Assembly: GCF_002807055.1 (NCBI RefSeq) | Contig: NZ_NIXN01000005.1 | Coordinates: forward strand, 124,001 to 188,000 | DNA: 64,000 bases | Direction: 5' to 3' | Source: Confluentibacter citreus | GTDB taxonomy: Bacteria; Bacteroidota; Bacteroidia; Flavobacteriales; Flavobacteriaceae | Shown: piece by piece, positions 16,681 to 26,168 of the stretch | How positions within the stretch are numbered: the stretch's first letter is position 1 | How the letters are laid out: each line of letters starts with the position of its first letter | The notes under the pieces: model-generated | The model's input: the letters and a program-made list of their open reading frames with translations, nothing else | Database searches by the model: none | What the model was told of the DNA's origin: nothing | Program-made: the position numbers and the translations under genes

Positions 16681-18084
16681 TTACCTGAAATAATAACGTT
16701 CCTTTTCTCCATTAGTGTTTACAAGCTCAATTTTTAATGGTTCGTAACGTGATAAATTCTTTATAATGTTTTGTGCATCATCAACTGAATTTACTTTTTG
16801 ATCGTTTATTGCGGTGATTATTGCACCTTCTTTGACACCATATTTTTCCCAATATTCTGCGTATTTTTTACTAAACTCAGTAATTTTTATACCATGCGAA
16901 GTTTTGTATTTTTTTAATTCCTCTGGTTTGGCATTTTTCACTTGTCCCACAGTAGGAATAATAATGGTCTCATTTTTGGTTAACGTAACGTATACGGTCT
17001 TTAATTCGCCATCGCTGTAAATTTTAAGAAGCACCTTATCGTTTACGCGTTTAGCATTGATATGTCCTGTTAAATCGGCAAACTTAGATACTTTAATATT
17101 ATCAATTTCTTTAATGATGTCACCTTTTTTAATGCCAGCTTTTTCAGCTCCAGAGGCTTCTATAACACTATCTACATAGATACCTTCGGTATCCCTTACA
17201 CCAAATTCTTTAGACAATGCGCTATTTAAAGCCGTGCCATTAATACCAAGAATACCATTTTGTACATTGCCGTATTCCATAATATCTTCAATAACTCTTC
17301 TTGCGATATTGCTTGGTACGGCAAACGAATAGCCTACATACGATCCTGTTTGCGATGAAATAGCTGTATTAATACCAATAAGTTCTCCTCTAGTATTAAC
17401 CAATGCACCACCAGAATTACCTGGATTTACAGCGGCATCTGTTTGAATAAAGGATTGTGAACTATTTCCAGATAAATCCCTGGATTTGGCACTAATGATA
17501 CCTGCAGTAACGGTAGATGTTAAGTTGAATGGGTTTCCAACCGCCAATACCCATTCACCAACTTTAACCTCATCTGAATCGGCAAACGTTACAAATGGCA
17601 AATCCTCATCAGCATCAATTTTTAAAAGGGCAATATCTGTTTTGGGATCGGAACCAACAATTTCTGCCTTATAGGTTTTATTATTGTTTAATGTTACCGA
17701 TAGTTCGTTGGCATTATTTATGACGTGATTATTGGTAATAATATACCCATCGGCATTTACAATAACACCCGAACCTGTACCCATTTGAGCACGTGGTGTG
17801 CTTCTTCCCATAAATAAATCCTGCAAGGTCATTTGCCCGGAACTGATCGACACGTTTTTTACGTGTACCACCGCATTTAAGGTGTTTTCGGCAGCTAAGG
17901 CAAAATCTGGAGCTTCGCTAACAGTTGAATATGCATTCATGTTACTAGTCGGTATAAATGCAGGATTCGCTGGAGCTGAAGTTACTAAAGGGTCATTTTC
18001 TGGTTCTAAAAATAATTTATAGGCACCAAGTGTTAACATGCCACCTAATGCTGAAACCAATACTAAGGATAAAATCTTCTTCAT
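16681..18084 (-). CDS. degP: periplasmic serine protease/chaperone of the HtrA/DegP family
   Basis: 467 residues with an N-terminal signal or anchor (about 4-25). The trypsin-like domain (about 60-260) contains the triad His120 (TNNHV), Asp150 (DPKTDIALL) and Ser224 (NPGNSGGA). Two PDZ domains follow (about 275-365 and 385-460). Envelope quality control: it degrades or refolds misfolded exported proteins. It is transcribed alone and divergently from dapF and has a strong terminator. The DegP versus DegQ subtype cannot be decided. Confidence 0.92.
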   Translation of the reverse strand: MKKILSLVLVSALGGMLTLGAYKLFLEPENDPLVTSAPANPAFIPTSNMNAYSTVSEAPDFALAAENTLNAVVHVKNVSISSGQMTLQDLFMGRSTPRAQMGTGSGVIVNADGYIITNNHVINNANELSVTLNNNKTYKAEIVGSDPKTDIALLKIDADEDLPFVTFADSDEVKVGEWVLAVGNPFNLTSTVTAGIISAKSRDLSGNSSQSFIQTDAAVNPGNSGGALVNTRGELIGINTAISSQTGSYVGYSFAVPSNIARRVIEDIMEYGNVQNGILGINGTALNSALSKEFGVRDTEGIYVDSVIEASGAEKAGIKKGDIIKEIDNIKVSKFADLTGHINAKRVNDKVLLKIYSDGELKTVYVTLTKNETIIIPTVGQVKNAKPEELKKYKTSHGIKITEFSKKYAEYWEKYGVKEGAIITAINDQKVNSVDDAQNIIKNLSRYEPLKIELVNTNGEKERYYFR

Positions 18085-18192
18085 AATTTTCAGTTTTATT
18101 TTTATAGATTAACGATTAAAATTAAAAATTTATTGAATGGAAAATTCAACTTTAACGACTATTTAACAACGGAAAAAACGTTTTAATATTCA

Positions 18193-18200
18193 TATATTTG
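18193..18200 (+). promoter_or_regulatory. -7 box of the dapF operon
   Basis: TATATTTG matches TAnnTTTG exactly. The G lies 10 nt before the dapF ATG at 18210, so the mRNA leader would be only a few bases long. A second ATG at 18203 is out of frame. Confidence 0.6.
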
Positions 18201-18209
18201 CCATGTATT

Positions 18210-18983
18210 ATGCAACAGATTTTTTATAAATATCAAGGAACAGGAAACGATTTTGTGATGATAGATAATCGTCACCAAACGTTCAACAAAAAAAATGCCA
18301 AACATATCGCATTGTTATGTGACAGACGATTTGGCATAGGTGCTGACGGTCTTATTTTGTTGGAGACTCATCCAGATTTAGATTTCAGAATGGTGTATTA
18401 TAATGCCGATGGGAATGAAAGTAGTATGTGTGGCAACGGCGGACGTTGTTTGGTGGCATTTGCAAAACATTTGGGTGTTATTAATGAACATGCGGTTTTT
18501 GAAGCCATTGATGGCTTGCACCATGCTACTATACATGGCGATATGGTTAGATTGCAAATGCAAGATGTTCATAGCATTGAAAAACATTCAGAACATGTTT
18601 TTTTAAATACTGGCTCACCGCACCACGTGCAATTTGAAGAGCAGATAGAAAATTTTGACATTAAAACAAAAGGCGCTACCATTAGATATGGAGAGCCTTA
18701 TAATGAAGCAGGCAGTAACGTTAATTTTGTTAAAAAAATAAGCGATCAAATTTTTGCGGTAAGAACCTACGAACGTGGTGTAGAAGATGAAACACTGTCT
18801 TGCGGGACAGGCGTTACAGCTGTCGCTTTGGCGATGCATGCCCTCAACGAAACCGATAAAAACCTGATAACTTTACAAGTTCAAGGTGGCGAATTACAAG
18901 TGAGTTTTGAATTTGAGAATGGGGTTTACAAAAACGTATGGCTCATAGGGCCTGCCACGTTTGTTTACAAAGGGAGTATATGA
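18210..18983 (+). CDS. dapF: diaminopimelate epimerase
   Basis: 257 residues from the ATG at 18210; an in-frame TTG at 18198 is part of the promoter box and is rejected as start. Both catalytic Cys motifs are present: MCGNGGRC (thiol base) and ETLSCGTGVTA (thiol acid). The N-terminus (FYKYQGTGNDFVMID) is typical. It converts LL-DAP to meso-DAP for lysine and peptidoglycan synthesis. Its stop overlaps the next start (ATGA). dapA lies at 35.4 kb, so the pathway genes are scattered. Confidence 0.95.
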   Translation: MQQIFYKYQGTGNDFVMIDNRHQTFNKKNAKHIALLCDRRFGIGADGLILLETHPDLDFRMVYYNADGNESSMCGNGGRCLVAFAKHLGVINEHAVFEAIDGLHHATIHGDMVRLQMQDVHSIEKHSEHVFLNTGSPHHVQFEEQIENFDIKTKGATIRYGEPYNEAGSNVNFVKKISDQIFAVRTYERGVEDETLSCGTGVTAVALAMHALNETDKNLITLQVQGGELQVSFEFENGVYKNVWLIGPATFVYKGSI

Positions 18984-19504
18984 TAACATTAAAAGGAAGT
19001 GAGATTTATTTACGGGCCTTAGAGCCGGAAGATTTAGAATTTGTATATGCCATTGAAAATGATGAATCTGTTTGGGAGATCAGCAACACGCAAACACCCT
19101 ATTCAAAATTTCTCATAAAGCAATATCTTGAGAATGCCCATAAAGATATTTTTGAAGTGAAACAATTACGATTGGTGGTTTCGAGTTATGGTAATGAACC
19201 AGTTGGTTTGATTGATATTTTCGATTTCGATTTTAAAAATAAAAGGGCAGGAATTGGTATCTTAATTAAAGATGCGAAAGATAGAGATAAAGGTTATGGC
19301 AGGGAAGCTTTACAATTATTGATAAATTATAGTTTTTCGCATTTGGGGTTGCATCAGTTATATTGTAACATTTCAGAAGAGAATAAAGCTAGTATAAAAC
19401 TTTTTACCAATCAAGGTTTTGTAAATGTTGGTCTAAAAAAGGATTGGAACCATGTTAATGGTTCTTATAAAAACGAATATCTGTTTCAGCTTATAAATAA
19501 TTAA
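18980..19504 (+). CDS. GNAT acetyltransferase, RimJ/RimL-like
   Basis: 174 residues from the ATG at 18980, which overlaps the dapF stop by 4 bases and has a rare good Shine-Dalgarno sequence (AGGGAG) just upstream. It begins with the RimJ-type segment ITLKGSEIYLRALEPEDLEF and has the acetyl-CoA loop (KDRDKGYGREAL). These enzymes acetylate N-termini, amino sugars or small amines; the substrate is unknown. It is in an operon with dapF and mltG. Confidence 0.85.
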   Translation: MITLKGSEIYLRALEPEDLEFVYAIENDESVWEISNTQTPYSKFLIKQYLENAHKDIFEVKQLRLVVSSYGNEPVGLIDIFDFDFKNKRAGIGILIKDAKDRDKGYGREALQLLINYSFSHLGLHQLYCNISEENKASIKLFTNQGFVNVGLKKDWNHVNGSYKNEYLFQLINN

Positions 19505-20548
19505 ATGTATATAAAGAAGATACTTTTAACCATCGTATTTATCGGTTTAGCCGTAGCAGCTTATTTTGCTTACTATGTTTATAATGCCATGTTTGTGTCC
19601 AATACAAACTTTAATAACGATATCGCCTATGTATATGTTCCAACAAATGGTACCTATGCCGATGTAAGGGAACAACTGATACCACTTTTAAAGAATATTG
19701 ATTCGTTTGACGCTTTGGCTAAACAAAAAAAGTACGTTACTAACATCAAAGCGGGACGTTATGCTATTAAAAAAGGCATGAACAATAATGATATTATTAA
19801 CTCCATACGCAGTAATAATCTACCATTTAATATATCTTTTAATAATCAAGAATCCCTTGAAAAGCTTGCAGGACGTATCAGTGCTCAAATAGAAGCGGAT
19901 AGCTTATCCTTATTAAATGCCATGACGGATACGTCATTTCTGCAAAAAAACGATTTTAATCGAGCCACCAGTTTGGGGATGTATATTCCAAATAGTTACG
20001 AATTTTTTTGGAATACGTCTGCTGAACAATTTAGGGACAGAATGTTGAAGGAATACAATAGATTTTGGAACGAGACGCGGAAAGCTAAAGCACAAGCCCT
20101 GAATTTAACACCAAACCAAGTGATTACTTTGGCGTCCATTGTTCATGAAGAATCTAAAGCCATTGATGAACAACCAAGAATTGCTGGGGTGTATTTAAAT
20201 AGATTGCGCATAAAGATGCCTTTGCAGGCAGACCCAACATTAAAATTTGCAGCTTACCAATTACCTCAATACAAAAATACCATTATAAAACGGGTATTAA
20301 ATGTTCACAAAGAAATTGATTCACCTTATAATACCTATAAAAACCTAGGTCTTACGCCTGGGCTTATTGCCATGCCAGACGTGTCTGCCATTGATGCCGT
20401 ATTAAACTACGAAAAGCATGATTATTTGTATTTTGTTGCCGATGCGAAACGTTTGGGGTATCATAAATTCGCAAAAACCTTGGGGCAACATAATGCTTAT
20501 GCTAGGGAATATCATATGTATTTATCATCTCAAGGCATTAATAAATAG
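19505..20548 (+). CDS. mltG: endolytic murein transglycosylase MltG
   Basis: 347 residues with one N-terminal membrane helix (about 5-27), a LysM-like subdomain (about 40-115) and the YceG/MltG catalytic domain. The catalytic Glu lies in the segment IVHEESKAIDEQPRIAGVYL. It cleaves nascent glycan strands at the inner membrane and sets chain length. The start follows the previous stop with no gap, and the end overlaps the next GTG by one base. Confidence 0.93.
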   Translation: MYIKKILLTIVFIGLAVAAYFAYYVYNAMFVSNTNFNNDIAYVYVPTNGTYADVREQLIPLLKNIDSFDALAKQKKYVTNIKAGRYAIKKGMNNNDIINSIRSNNLPFNISFNNQESLEKLAGRISAQIEADSLSLLNAMTDTSFLQKNDFNRATSLGMYIPNSYEFFWNTSAEQFRDRMLKEYNRFWNETRKAKAQALNLTPNQVITLASIVHEESKAIDEQPRIAGVYLNRLRIKMPLQADPTLKFAAYQLPQYKNTIIKRVLNVHKEIDSPYNTYKNLGLTPGLIAMPDVSAIDAVLNYEKHDYLYFVADAKRLGYHKFAKTLGQHNAYAREYHMYLSSQGINK

Positions 20549-21459
20549 TGGGGTATTTCAAACTTAAATATATTATCCTTCTTTTTTTTATAACCTATTT
20601 TTCTTTTTCTCAATCTAAACTAGACTCTTTTTTAACGCCAAGCGATACGTTACATAAACCCAGACGAAATGCCATCGTGATTGGCGAAGCGTCTGTAGTA
20701 GGCGTATCTTTAATCGGTTTGAATCAACTTTGGTATGCAGACTATCCAAAGTCTAAATTCCATACCATTGATGATAGTGGGGAATGGCTTCAAATGGATA
20801 AAATGGGCCATGTGTTTTCTTCCTATCAAATGGGAAGGATAGGTGCACAGGCGCTTCATTGGGCTGGAGTAAGCAAAAAAGATCAATTAATATATGGGGC
20901 CACTTTAGGTTTCGGATTTTTAACTGCTGTAGAAGTTTTTGATGGCTATTCTCAAGAATGGGGCTTTTCATGGACAGATGTTTTAGCCAATGCAGTGGGC
21001 ACGGGGTTTTACGTCGGACAAGAATTATTATGGGATGAACAACGCATCATGTTGAAATTTTCATTTCATCAAACACAATATGCGTCACAGCGTCCGGATA
21101 AGCTTGGAGACGGTTTTTTAGAGCAGGTTTTGAAAGACTATAACGGACAAACTTATTGGCTAAATATAAATTTGCATTCTTTTTTCAAAGAAAGCAACAT
21201 CCCTAAATGGCTTGATTTATCAATAGGCTATGGGGCTGAGGGGATGTTATCGGGATTGAAAGATGTTGACAATCAGTTGTTAACAAATAATGAGAGGTAC
21301 AGGCAGTTCTATTTAAGTTTTGATTTAAATTTGAATAAGATAGAAACAAAGTCACGGGTATTGAGATCCGTATTGGATGTTTTTAACGTAATTAAGATGC
21401 CGTTTCCAGCCATTGAATTTAGTAAAAATGGACGTGTATTTCATCTATTGTACTATTAA
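20548..21459 (+). CDS. DUF2279 membrane/envelope protein
   Basis: 303 residues with an N-terminal signal (LKYIILLFFITYFSFSQ). The DUF2279 signature follows: a WLQMDKMGHVFSSY-type segment, then two hydrophobic helices. The GTG start is supported by the one-base overlap with mltG (TAGTG) and by the immediate signal sequence. No function is established. The Lys/His-containing motif is conserved in many Bacteroidota proteins thought to lie in the envelope. It is the last gene of the dapF-mltG operon. Confidence 0.8.
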   Translation: MGYFKLKYIILLFFITYFSFSQSKLDSFLTPSDTLHKPRRNAIVIGEASVVGVSLIGLNQLWYADYPKSKFHTIDDSGEWLQMDKMGHVFSSYQMGRIGAQALHWAGVSKKDQLIYGATLGFGFLTAVEVFDGYSQEWGFSWTDVLANAVGTGFYVGQELLWDEQRIMLKFSFHQTQYASQRPDKLGDGFLEQVLKDYNGQTYWLNINLHSFFKESNIPKWLDLSIGYGAEGMLSGLKDVDNQLLTNNERYRQFYLSFDLNLNKIETKSRVLRSVLDVFNVIKMPFPAIEFSKNGRVFHLLYY

Positions 21460-21482
21460 AAAGGGCACATAAACGAGTAATT

Positions 21483-21512
21483 TTGAATTAATGATTATAA
21501 TGTCTAATTTTG
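21483..21512 (+). promoter_or_regulatory. complete -33/-7 promoter
   Basis: TTG (21483-21485), exactly 19 nt, then TAATTTTG (21505-21512): a textbook Bacteroidota housekeeping promoter. It predicts a leader of about 50 nt for the following gene. Confidence 0.75.
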
Positions 21513-21569
21513 CACCCTCAAATTTTCAAGTATATTTTTAATTAAATATGCTGAAGAAATTTAAAAATT

Positions 21570-22235
21570 ATGAAGAAAAGTATTGCAAGTTATCTGATTT
21601 TATCACTTACAATATGTGTTCTATTGTATGTTTCGTTGTCTTCGAAAGACACGATCGATTTAAGTAAATATTCAACGAAGGGCTTAGAGTTGAATTATAC
21701 AGTAAGCCCAGAGCCAAATACCCACGAGAGCGATTTGGCATTCAACGAAGGAAACAGATTGTTTTCACCTTATCTAGGAAAATCTTTTGTAGGTTTTAAA
21801 GAGGCTTTAGCCTTTAAAGAGTCCAGAGGAGATTATTCTTCGGTTAACACCCTTGGTTACTTAGGAAAATACCAATTTGGAACGGAAACCTTAAAGCTGA
21901 TTGGAATTTACAATCCTGCACATTTTTTGAGCAATCCTGCACTTCAAGAAAAGGCATTTATTGCAAATGCCGAGCGTAACAAATGGATTTTAAGACGCGA
22001 CATTAAAAATTTTGTTGGTAAAAAAATCAATGGCGTTGTTATTACAGAGTCTGGAATTTTGGCGGCAGCGCATTTAGCAGGTCCAGGAAGTGTTAAGCAT
22101 TATTTAAGAAGCTATGGTGTTCAAGACCATGAAGATAGTTATGGAACTTCCGTACAGTATTATATCAAAAAGTTTTCTGGATATGATACGTCTTTTTTAA
22201 AGCCGAATAAAAAAGCCAAAGCAACGTCCATTTAA
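21570..22235 (+). CDS. lytic transglycosylase-like (lysozyme-fold) envelope protein
   Basis: 221 residues with an N-terminal membrane or signal segment (about 5-25). The region about 85-210 has lysozyme-like features: an acid in ALAFKESRGDYSSV followed by GYLGKYQFG, and the later AAHLAGPGSVKHYL. This arrangement resembles transglycosylase SLT-type folds used on peptidoglycan. Homologues in this family are often annotated only as peptidoglycan-binding proteins. It has its own promoter and ends 2 bp before a convergent gene. Confidence 0.65.
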   Translation: MKKSIASYLILSLTICVLLYVSLSSKDTIDLSKYSTKGLELNYTVSPEPNTHESDLAFNEGNRLFSPYLGKSFVGFKEALAFKESRGDYSSVNTLGYLGKYQFGTETLKLIGIYNPAHFLSNPALQEKAFIANAERNKWILRRDIKNFVGKKINGVVITESGILAAAHLAGPGSVKHYLRSYGVQDHEDSYGTSVQYYIKKFSGYDTSFLKPNKKAKATSI

Positions 22236-22237
22236 AA

Positions 22238-22954
22238 TTAAAATTTGTGGATAATGAATATGGTAGGCCTTTTATGAAGGTCTACTTTTTTTTTGCTCCA
22301 TTCGTTAACGGAAAGTGTTTTAATAAACTCGGTTGGCAAGGTAATATCACAAGCCACACAAATACTGGTATTTTTTTCTAAAATGCTGCAAATGTCTTCC
22401 AGCATTTTATTATTTCTATAAGGTGTTTCAATAAAAATTTGAGATTGGTTCAGCTCAAAAGATAGGCGTTCCAATCGCTTAATTTCTTTTTTTCTTTCGT
22501 CTTTGTCTATGGGTAAATACCCATTAAAGGTAAAGCTTTGTCCGTTCATTCCAGAACCCATCATAGCCATTAAAATGGATGATGGACCAACCAACGGCAC
22601 GACTTTAATATCCAGTTGGTGTGCCAATTTTACAACATCGGCACCAGGATCGGCTATGCCTGGGCAGCCCGCTTCAGAGAGTAAACCAACATCAATACCC
22701 TTGGTACAGGATTCCAAAAACTTTGGCAATTCGTTATCCTCTGTAAATTTATTTAGAAGATGTATTTTTAAAGTGGCTTGTAATTTATCGGGTGTTATTC
22801 TTTTTATAAAATGCCGGGCTGTCTTTTCATTTTCAACAATAAATGTATTTGTTTGTTCAATGATGTTTTTTACGGTCATGGGTAATACATCTAAAGGGTC
22901 ATTATCTCCTAGGGTTGTTGGTATAAGATATAGTATTCCTTTAGCAGTATTCAT
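22238..22954 (-). CDS. RsmI-type SAM-dependent methyltransferase
   Basis: 238 residues of the tetrapyrrole-methylase fold (TP_methylase). Recognisable are the LSEAGCPGIADPGADVV segment, typical of RsmI, and VVPLVGPSSILMAMMGSG. RsmI 2'-O-methylates the ribose of C1402 in 16S rRNA. The N-terminal GTLYLVxTPIGN-like motif is replaced by GILYLIPTTLGD and the protein is shorter than E. coli RsmI, lacking its C-terminal extension. This is the common short form in Bacteroidota, whose exact target is less certain. Confidence 0.82.
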   Translation of the reverse strand: MNTAKGILYLIPTTLGDNDPLDVLPMTVKNIIEQTNTFIVENEKTARHFIKRITPDKLQATLKIHLLNKFTEDNELPKFLESCTKGIDVGLLSEAGCPGIADPGADVVKLAHQLDIKVVPLVGPSSILMAMMGSGMNGQSFTFNGYLPIDKDERKKEIKRLERLSFELNQSQIFIETPYRNNKMLEDICSILEKNTSICVACDITLPTEFIKTLSVNEWSKKKVDLHKRPTIFIIHKF

Positions 22955-23065
22955 CTGTCTATATTATTTTAAGTTTTGGTCAGATGCAACACCCTGTATA
23001 ATCATCCTCGTTTGTATGAATATGATTCTCATGGGTGCTTCATTTTGTAGATTTATTTATAACTA

Positions 23066-23518
23066 TTAAATCAATGATTTAGCAATTTTTGTACAAGCTT
23101 CGTCTAGCATTTTGTAAACGTTTTCAAATCCGTCTTCGCCTCCATAATAAGGGTCGGGCACATCATAATTTTGATTCGGATATATTTCATTTAATATGAA
23201 TCTAACCTTGTCTTTGTCATTTTCATTTCTTGCAAGCGCTATTACATTGTTGTAATTGGATTCGTCCATCACATAAATATAATCGAATGTATCAAAATCA
23301 GCAACATTAAATTGTCTTCCCGATAAACTAGAAATGTCCAATCCGTATTTTCTAGCGACGGTTACAGAGCGTTTGTCGGGTGGACTCCCTACATGATAAT
23401 TTGCGGTTCCAGCAGAATCTACTATGAATTTATTATTTGGAAGTTTGGATTTCAAAATGCCTTCGGCTAATGGCGATCGGCAAATATTACCTAAGCATAC
23501 CATTAAAATTTTAATCAT
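23066..23518 (-). CDS. low molecular weight protein tyrosine phosphatase
   Basis: 150 residues. The P-loop CLGNICRS (Cys8 to Ser15) is at the N-terminus, as always in this family, and the general-acid Asp lies in the VPDPYYGG segment near the C-terminus. It removes phosphate from tyrosines, often of capsule kinases, but no such kinase is nearby. It lies 12 bp downstream of dnaA on the same strand. Confidence 0.9.
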   Translation of the reverse strand: MIKILMVCLGNICRSPLAEGILKSKLPNNKFIVDSAGTANYHVGSPPDKRSVTVARKYGLDISSLSGRQFNVADFDTFDYIYVMDESNYNNVIALARNENDKDKVRFILNEIYPNQNYDVPDPYYGGEDGFENVYKMLDEACTKIAKSLI

Positions 23519-23530
23519 GGAAAGGGAAAT

Positions 23531-24958
23531 TTAAATAGAGAGCTTTTTGGTGATGTCCTCAACGTATTTTTTGAATTGCTTGTCTGTAGCAGATAAGTTA
23601 TCCACAGTCTTACAAGCGTGAAGCACTGTAGCATGATCCCTTTTTCCTATTTGGGAACCAATGCTTGCCAAAGATGCTTTGGTGAATTTTTTAGCAAAGA
23701 ACATGGCTAATTGTCTCGCTTGTACAATATGGCGTTTTCTGGTTTTAGATTGCAATGTGTCTATATCCATTTGAAAATAATCGGATACAATTTTTTGTAT
23801 ATAATCTATGGAAACCTCACGTTTGGTATTCTTAACAAATTTTTCTACTATTTGTTTAGCCAAATCAATAGTGATCTCTTTTTTATTGAAAGAAGACTGA
23901 GCGATTAACGATATAATAGCACCTTCCAACTCTCTGACGTTCGTTTTAATGTTTTTGGCAACATACTCAATAATATCATCAGGCATTTCAACACCATCAC
24001 GATATAATTTATTTTTCAAGATAGAAACACGGGTTTCAAAATCTGGATTTTGTAATTCAGCTGAAAGTCCCCATTTAAAACGAGACAATAAACGTTGCTC
24101 AATATCTTGCATGTCAACCGGTGCTTTGTCACTTGTTAAAATAACCTGTTTGCCATTTTGATGCAAGTGATTAAATATATGGAAGAACACATCTTGAGTT
24201 CCAGATTTCCCTGATAAAAATTGAACATCATCAATGATTAATACATCAATAATTTGATAAAAATGAATAAAGTCATTTCTATTGTTCTTTTTTACGGAGT
24301 CGATATATTGTTGTGTAAATTTTTCAGCAGAAATGTATAAAACAGTTTTTTCTGGATATTTGTCTTTAATATCAACACCAATGGCATGCGCTAAATGGGT
24401 TTTTCCTAACCCAACGCCACCAAATATAAGTAACGGATTGAACGAGGTTCCGCCTGGTTTTGATGCAACTGCTAAACCAGCGCTTCTTGCCAAACGATTG
24501 GAATCGCCTTCAAGAAAATTTTCAAAACTATAATTTGGGTTTAGTTGCGATTCAATCTTTACATTTCTAATGCCAGGAATTACAAACGGATTGCGTAATT
24601 CTGGATTTTTATTTTGAAGCGGAATATCAACCTCTTGGGATTTCATGCCGCTTCTATTGGAACTAGGAATTTTTTCGGTGAAAGGATGTTTGTTGCCATA
24701 TGTGTTTTCCATTTTTATAATGTAAACCAATTTGGCTTTTTCACCAAGCTCTTTTGTTAGTGATACTTTTAAGATTTTTACATAGTGCTCCTCTAGCCAT
24801 TCATAAAAGAATTTACTTGGCACTTGAATGCTTAATGCATTGTCTGAAAGCTTTACGGGAATAATAGGTTCAAACCAAGTTTTATACGCTTGCGGTTGTA
24901 TATTATCTTTTATGAATTCAAGACAGTTATTCCATACCGATTGCGCAGTTACACTCAT
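23531..24958 (-). CDS. dnaA: chromosomal replication initiator DnaA
   Basis: 475 residues: N-terminal DnaB/oligomerisation domain (about 1-85), variable linker, AAA+ domain with Walker A GGVGLGKT (180-187) and Walker B VLIIDDVQFL, and a C-terminal HTH with the DnaA signature around KRDHATVLHACKTV. It binds DnaA boxes and melts oriC. dnaN and recF are absent, so this is not the classical dnaA-dnaN arrangement, and no box cluster was found beside it. Confidence 0.97.
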   Translation of the reverse strand: MSVTAQSVWNNCLEFIKDNIQPQAYKTWFEPIIPVKLSDNALSIQVPSKFFYEWLEEHYVKILKVSLTKELGEKAKLVYIIKMENTYGNKHPFTEKIPSSNRSGMKSQEVDIPLQNKNPELRNPFVIPGIRNVKIESQLNPNYSFENFLEGDSNRLARSAGLAVASKPGGTSFNPLLIFGGVGLGKTHLAHAIGVDIKDKYPEKTVLYISAEKFTQQYIDSVKKNNRNDFIHFYQIIDVLIIDDVQFLSGKSGTQDVFFHIFNHLHQNGKQVILTSDKAPVDMQDIEQRLLSRFKWGLSAELQNPDFETRVSILKNKLYRDGVEMPDDIIEYVAKNIKTNVRELEGAIISLIAQSSFNKKEITIDLAKQIVEKFVKNTKREVSIDYIQKIVSDYFQMDIDTLQSKTRKRHIVQARQLAMFFAKKFTKASLASIGSQIGKRDHATVLHACKTVDNLSATDKQFKKYVEDITKKLSI

Positions 24959-25148
24959 TATTGTATTTATGGTTTGTTTGTTAGTTAGTTAACGTAAAGA
25001 AGAATATTTCTTTTTTCCCCCTATTAATTGCTAGGCAAATATGTGAACAAAATTCTTAAAAAAAAAATGAATTAGTATTGAATTTTCAGAATTTTTTCAT
25101 CATGTTTAACCTCTAGCCGAAACTACAAAAAATTATTTAATAAACCTT

Positions 25149-25547
25149 ATGAAATTCGACAAAATACAAATAAGAGTGAGATATGGGGAAACCGACCAAA
25201 TGGGAGTGGTATATCACGGAAACTACGCATTATATCTTGAAATGGGGCGTATTGAGTGGTTGCGAAAATTAGGGATTTCTTATAAAAATATGGAGCGAAA
25301 TGGCCTTATGCTACCCGTAGTTTCTCTTTGTATAAATTATAAAAAATCAGCTGGTTATGATGATGTAATTAATGTAAAAACACAACTAAAAAATAAGCCC
25401 ACAGCGAAGATTGAATTTGACTATGAAATCACCAATGAAGCAGGGGAAATTTTAACAACAGCTAGCACTATTTTAGTGTTTATTGACATGAAAACGAACC
25501 GGCCAGTGAAAGCCCCACAATATATTTTGGACGCCATAGGAGATTAA
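25149..25547 (+). CDS. acyl-CoA thioesterase, YbgC/FadM (4HBT) family
   Basis: 132 residues, a single hot-dog fold domain. The catalytic Asp is in YGETDQMGVVYHGNY, the 4-hydroxybenzoyl-CoA thioesterase signature. It hydrolyses acyl-CoA or acyl-ACP thioesters. It is divergent from dnaA and its 3' end overlaps a convergent gene by 4 bases. Confidence 0.9.
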   Translation: MKFDKIQIRVRYGETDQMGVVYHGNYALYLEMGRIEWLRKLGISYKNMERNGLMLPVVSLCINYKKSAGYDDVINVKTQLKNKPTAKIEFDYEITNEAGEILTTASTILVFIDMKTNRPVKAPQYILDAIGD

Positions 25548-26158
25548 TTTTTTATTTCCGTAATTTTTACTTCAAAAAGGGTGTCAAAGATGTCAAAAAT
25601 GGATTGGGCATCTTTTTTTCTTACTGAAATATAGATATTACAATCCAATGCCAATCTTTGATTGCTAATGGTAATGTTGTTCTCCTTGATTACGCGCATC
25701 ACTTTATTCATGTTTTTATAATCAAATGTGATACAGAATTCCTTGTTGATGGTTTTTTCAATGATCTTAGAGGCTTCTAACGTTAATTGTGCCGTGGTTT
25801 TGTAAGCATTGATTAAACCGCCAACACCCAATTTAACACCACCAAAATAGCGAACAACAACAATTAAAATATTTGTGACCTCAAAAGATTGTATCTGTCC
25901 GTAAATGGGCATGCCGGCGGAATTGTTTGGTTCGCCGTCATCATTCGCCCTAAATGATATCGTTTCAGTTCCAAATTGGTAAGCATAGCACCAATGTCTA
26001 GCGGCATGGTGTTTCTTTTTCAAATCTTCTATATATTGTTTTGCCTCGATTTCACTTTTTATTGGATATGCATATCCATGAAATTTACTGTTTTTATCTT
26101 TGAACAAAACAGTTTCAGTTACGGTTTCAATGGTTTTGTATGTGTCTTTTTCAGTCAA
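25544..26158 (-). CDS. YigZ/IMPACT family protein
   Basis: 204 residues. The UPF0029/IMPACT N-terminal domain shows the conserved HHAARHWCYAY, and DDGEPNNSAGMPI. A DUF1949 C-terminal domain follows (about 140-200). The only reasonable start is a TTG at 26158, directly before TEKDTYKTIE, because no upstream in-frame ATG exists and the next Met is deep inside the domain. The bacterial function is unclear; the eukaryotic homologue regulates translation through GCN1. Confidence 0.85.
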   Translation of the reverse strand: MTEKDTYKTIETVTETVLFKDKNSKFHGYAYPIKSEIEAKQYIEDLKKKHHAARHWCYAYQFGTETISFRANDDGEPNNSAGMPIYGQIQSFEVTNILIVVVRYFGGVKLGVGGLINAYKTTAQLTLEASKIIEKTINKEFCITFDYKNMNKVMRVIKENNITISNQRLALDCNIYISVRKKDAQSIFDIFDTLFEVKITEIKN

Positions 26159-26168
26159 AAAAAGAGAA

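Noticed and set aside
22246-23606. Two perfect DnaA boxes (TTATCCACA at 23598-23606, and its complement at 22246-22254) near dnaA, suggesting oriC
   Set aside because: Both lie inside coding sequence, are 1.3 kb apart and are not clustered; the dnaA upstream spacer has only one relaxed box and no repeat array. No convincing origin.
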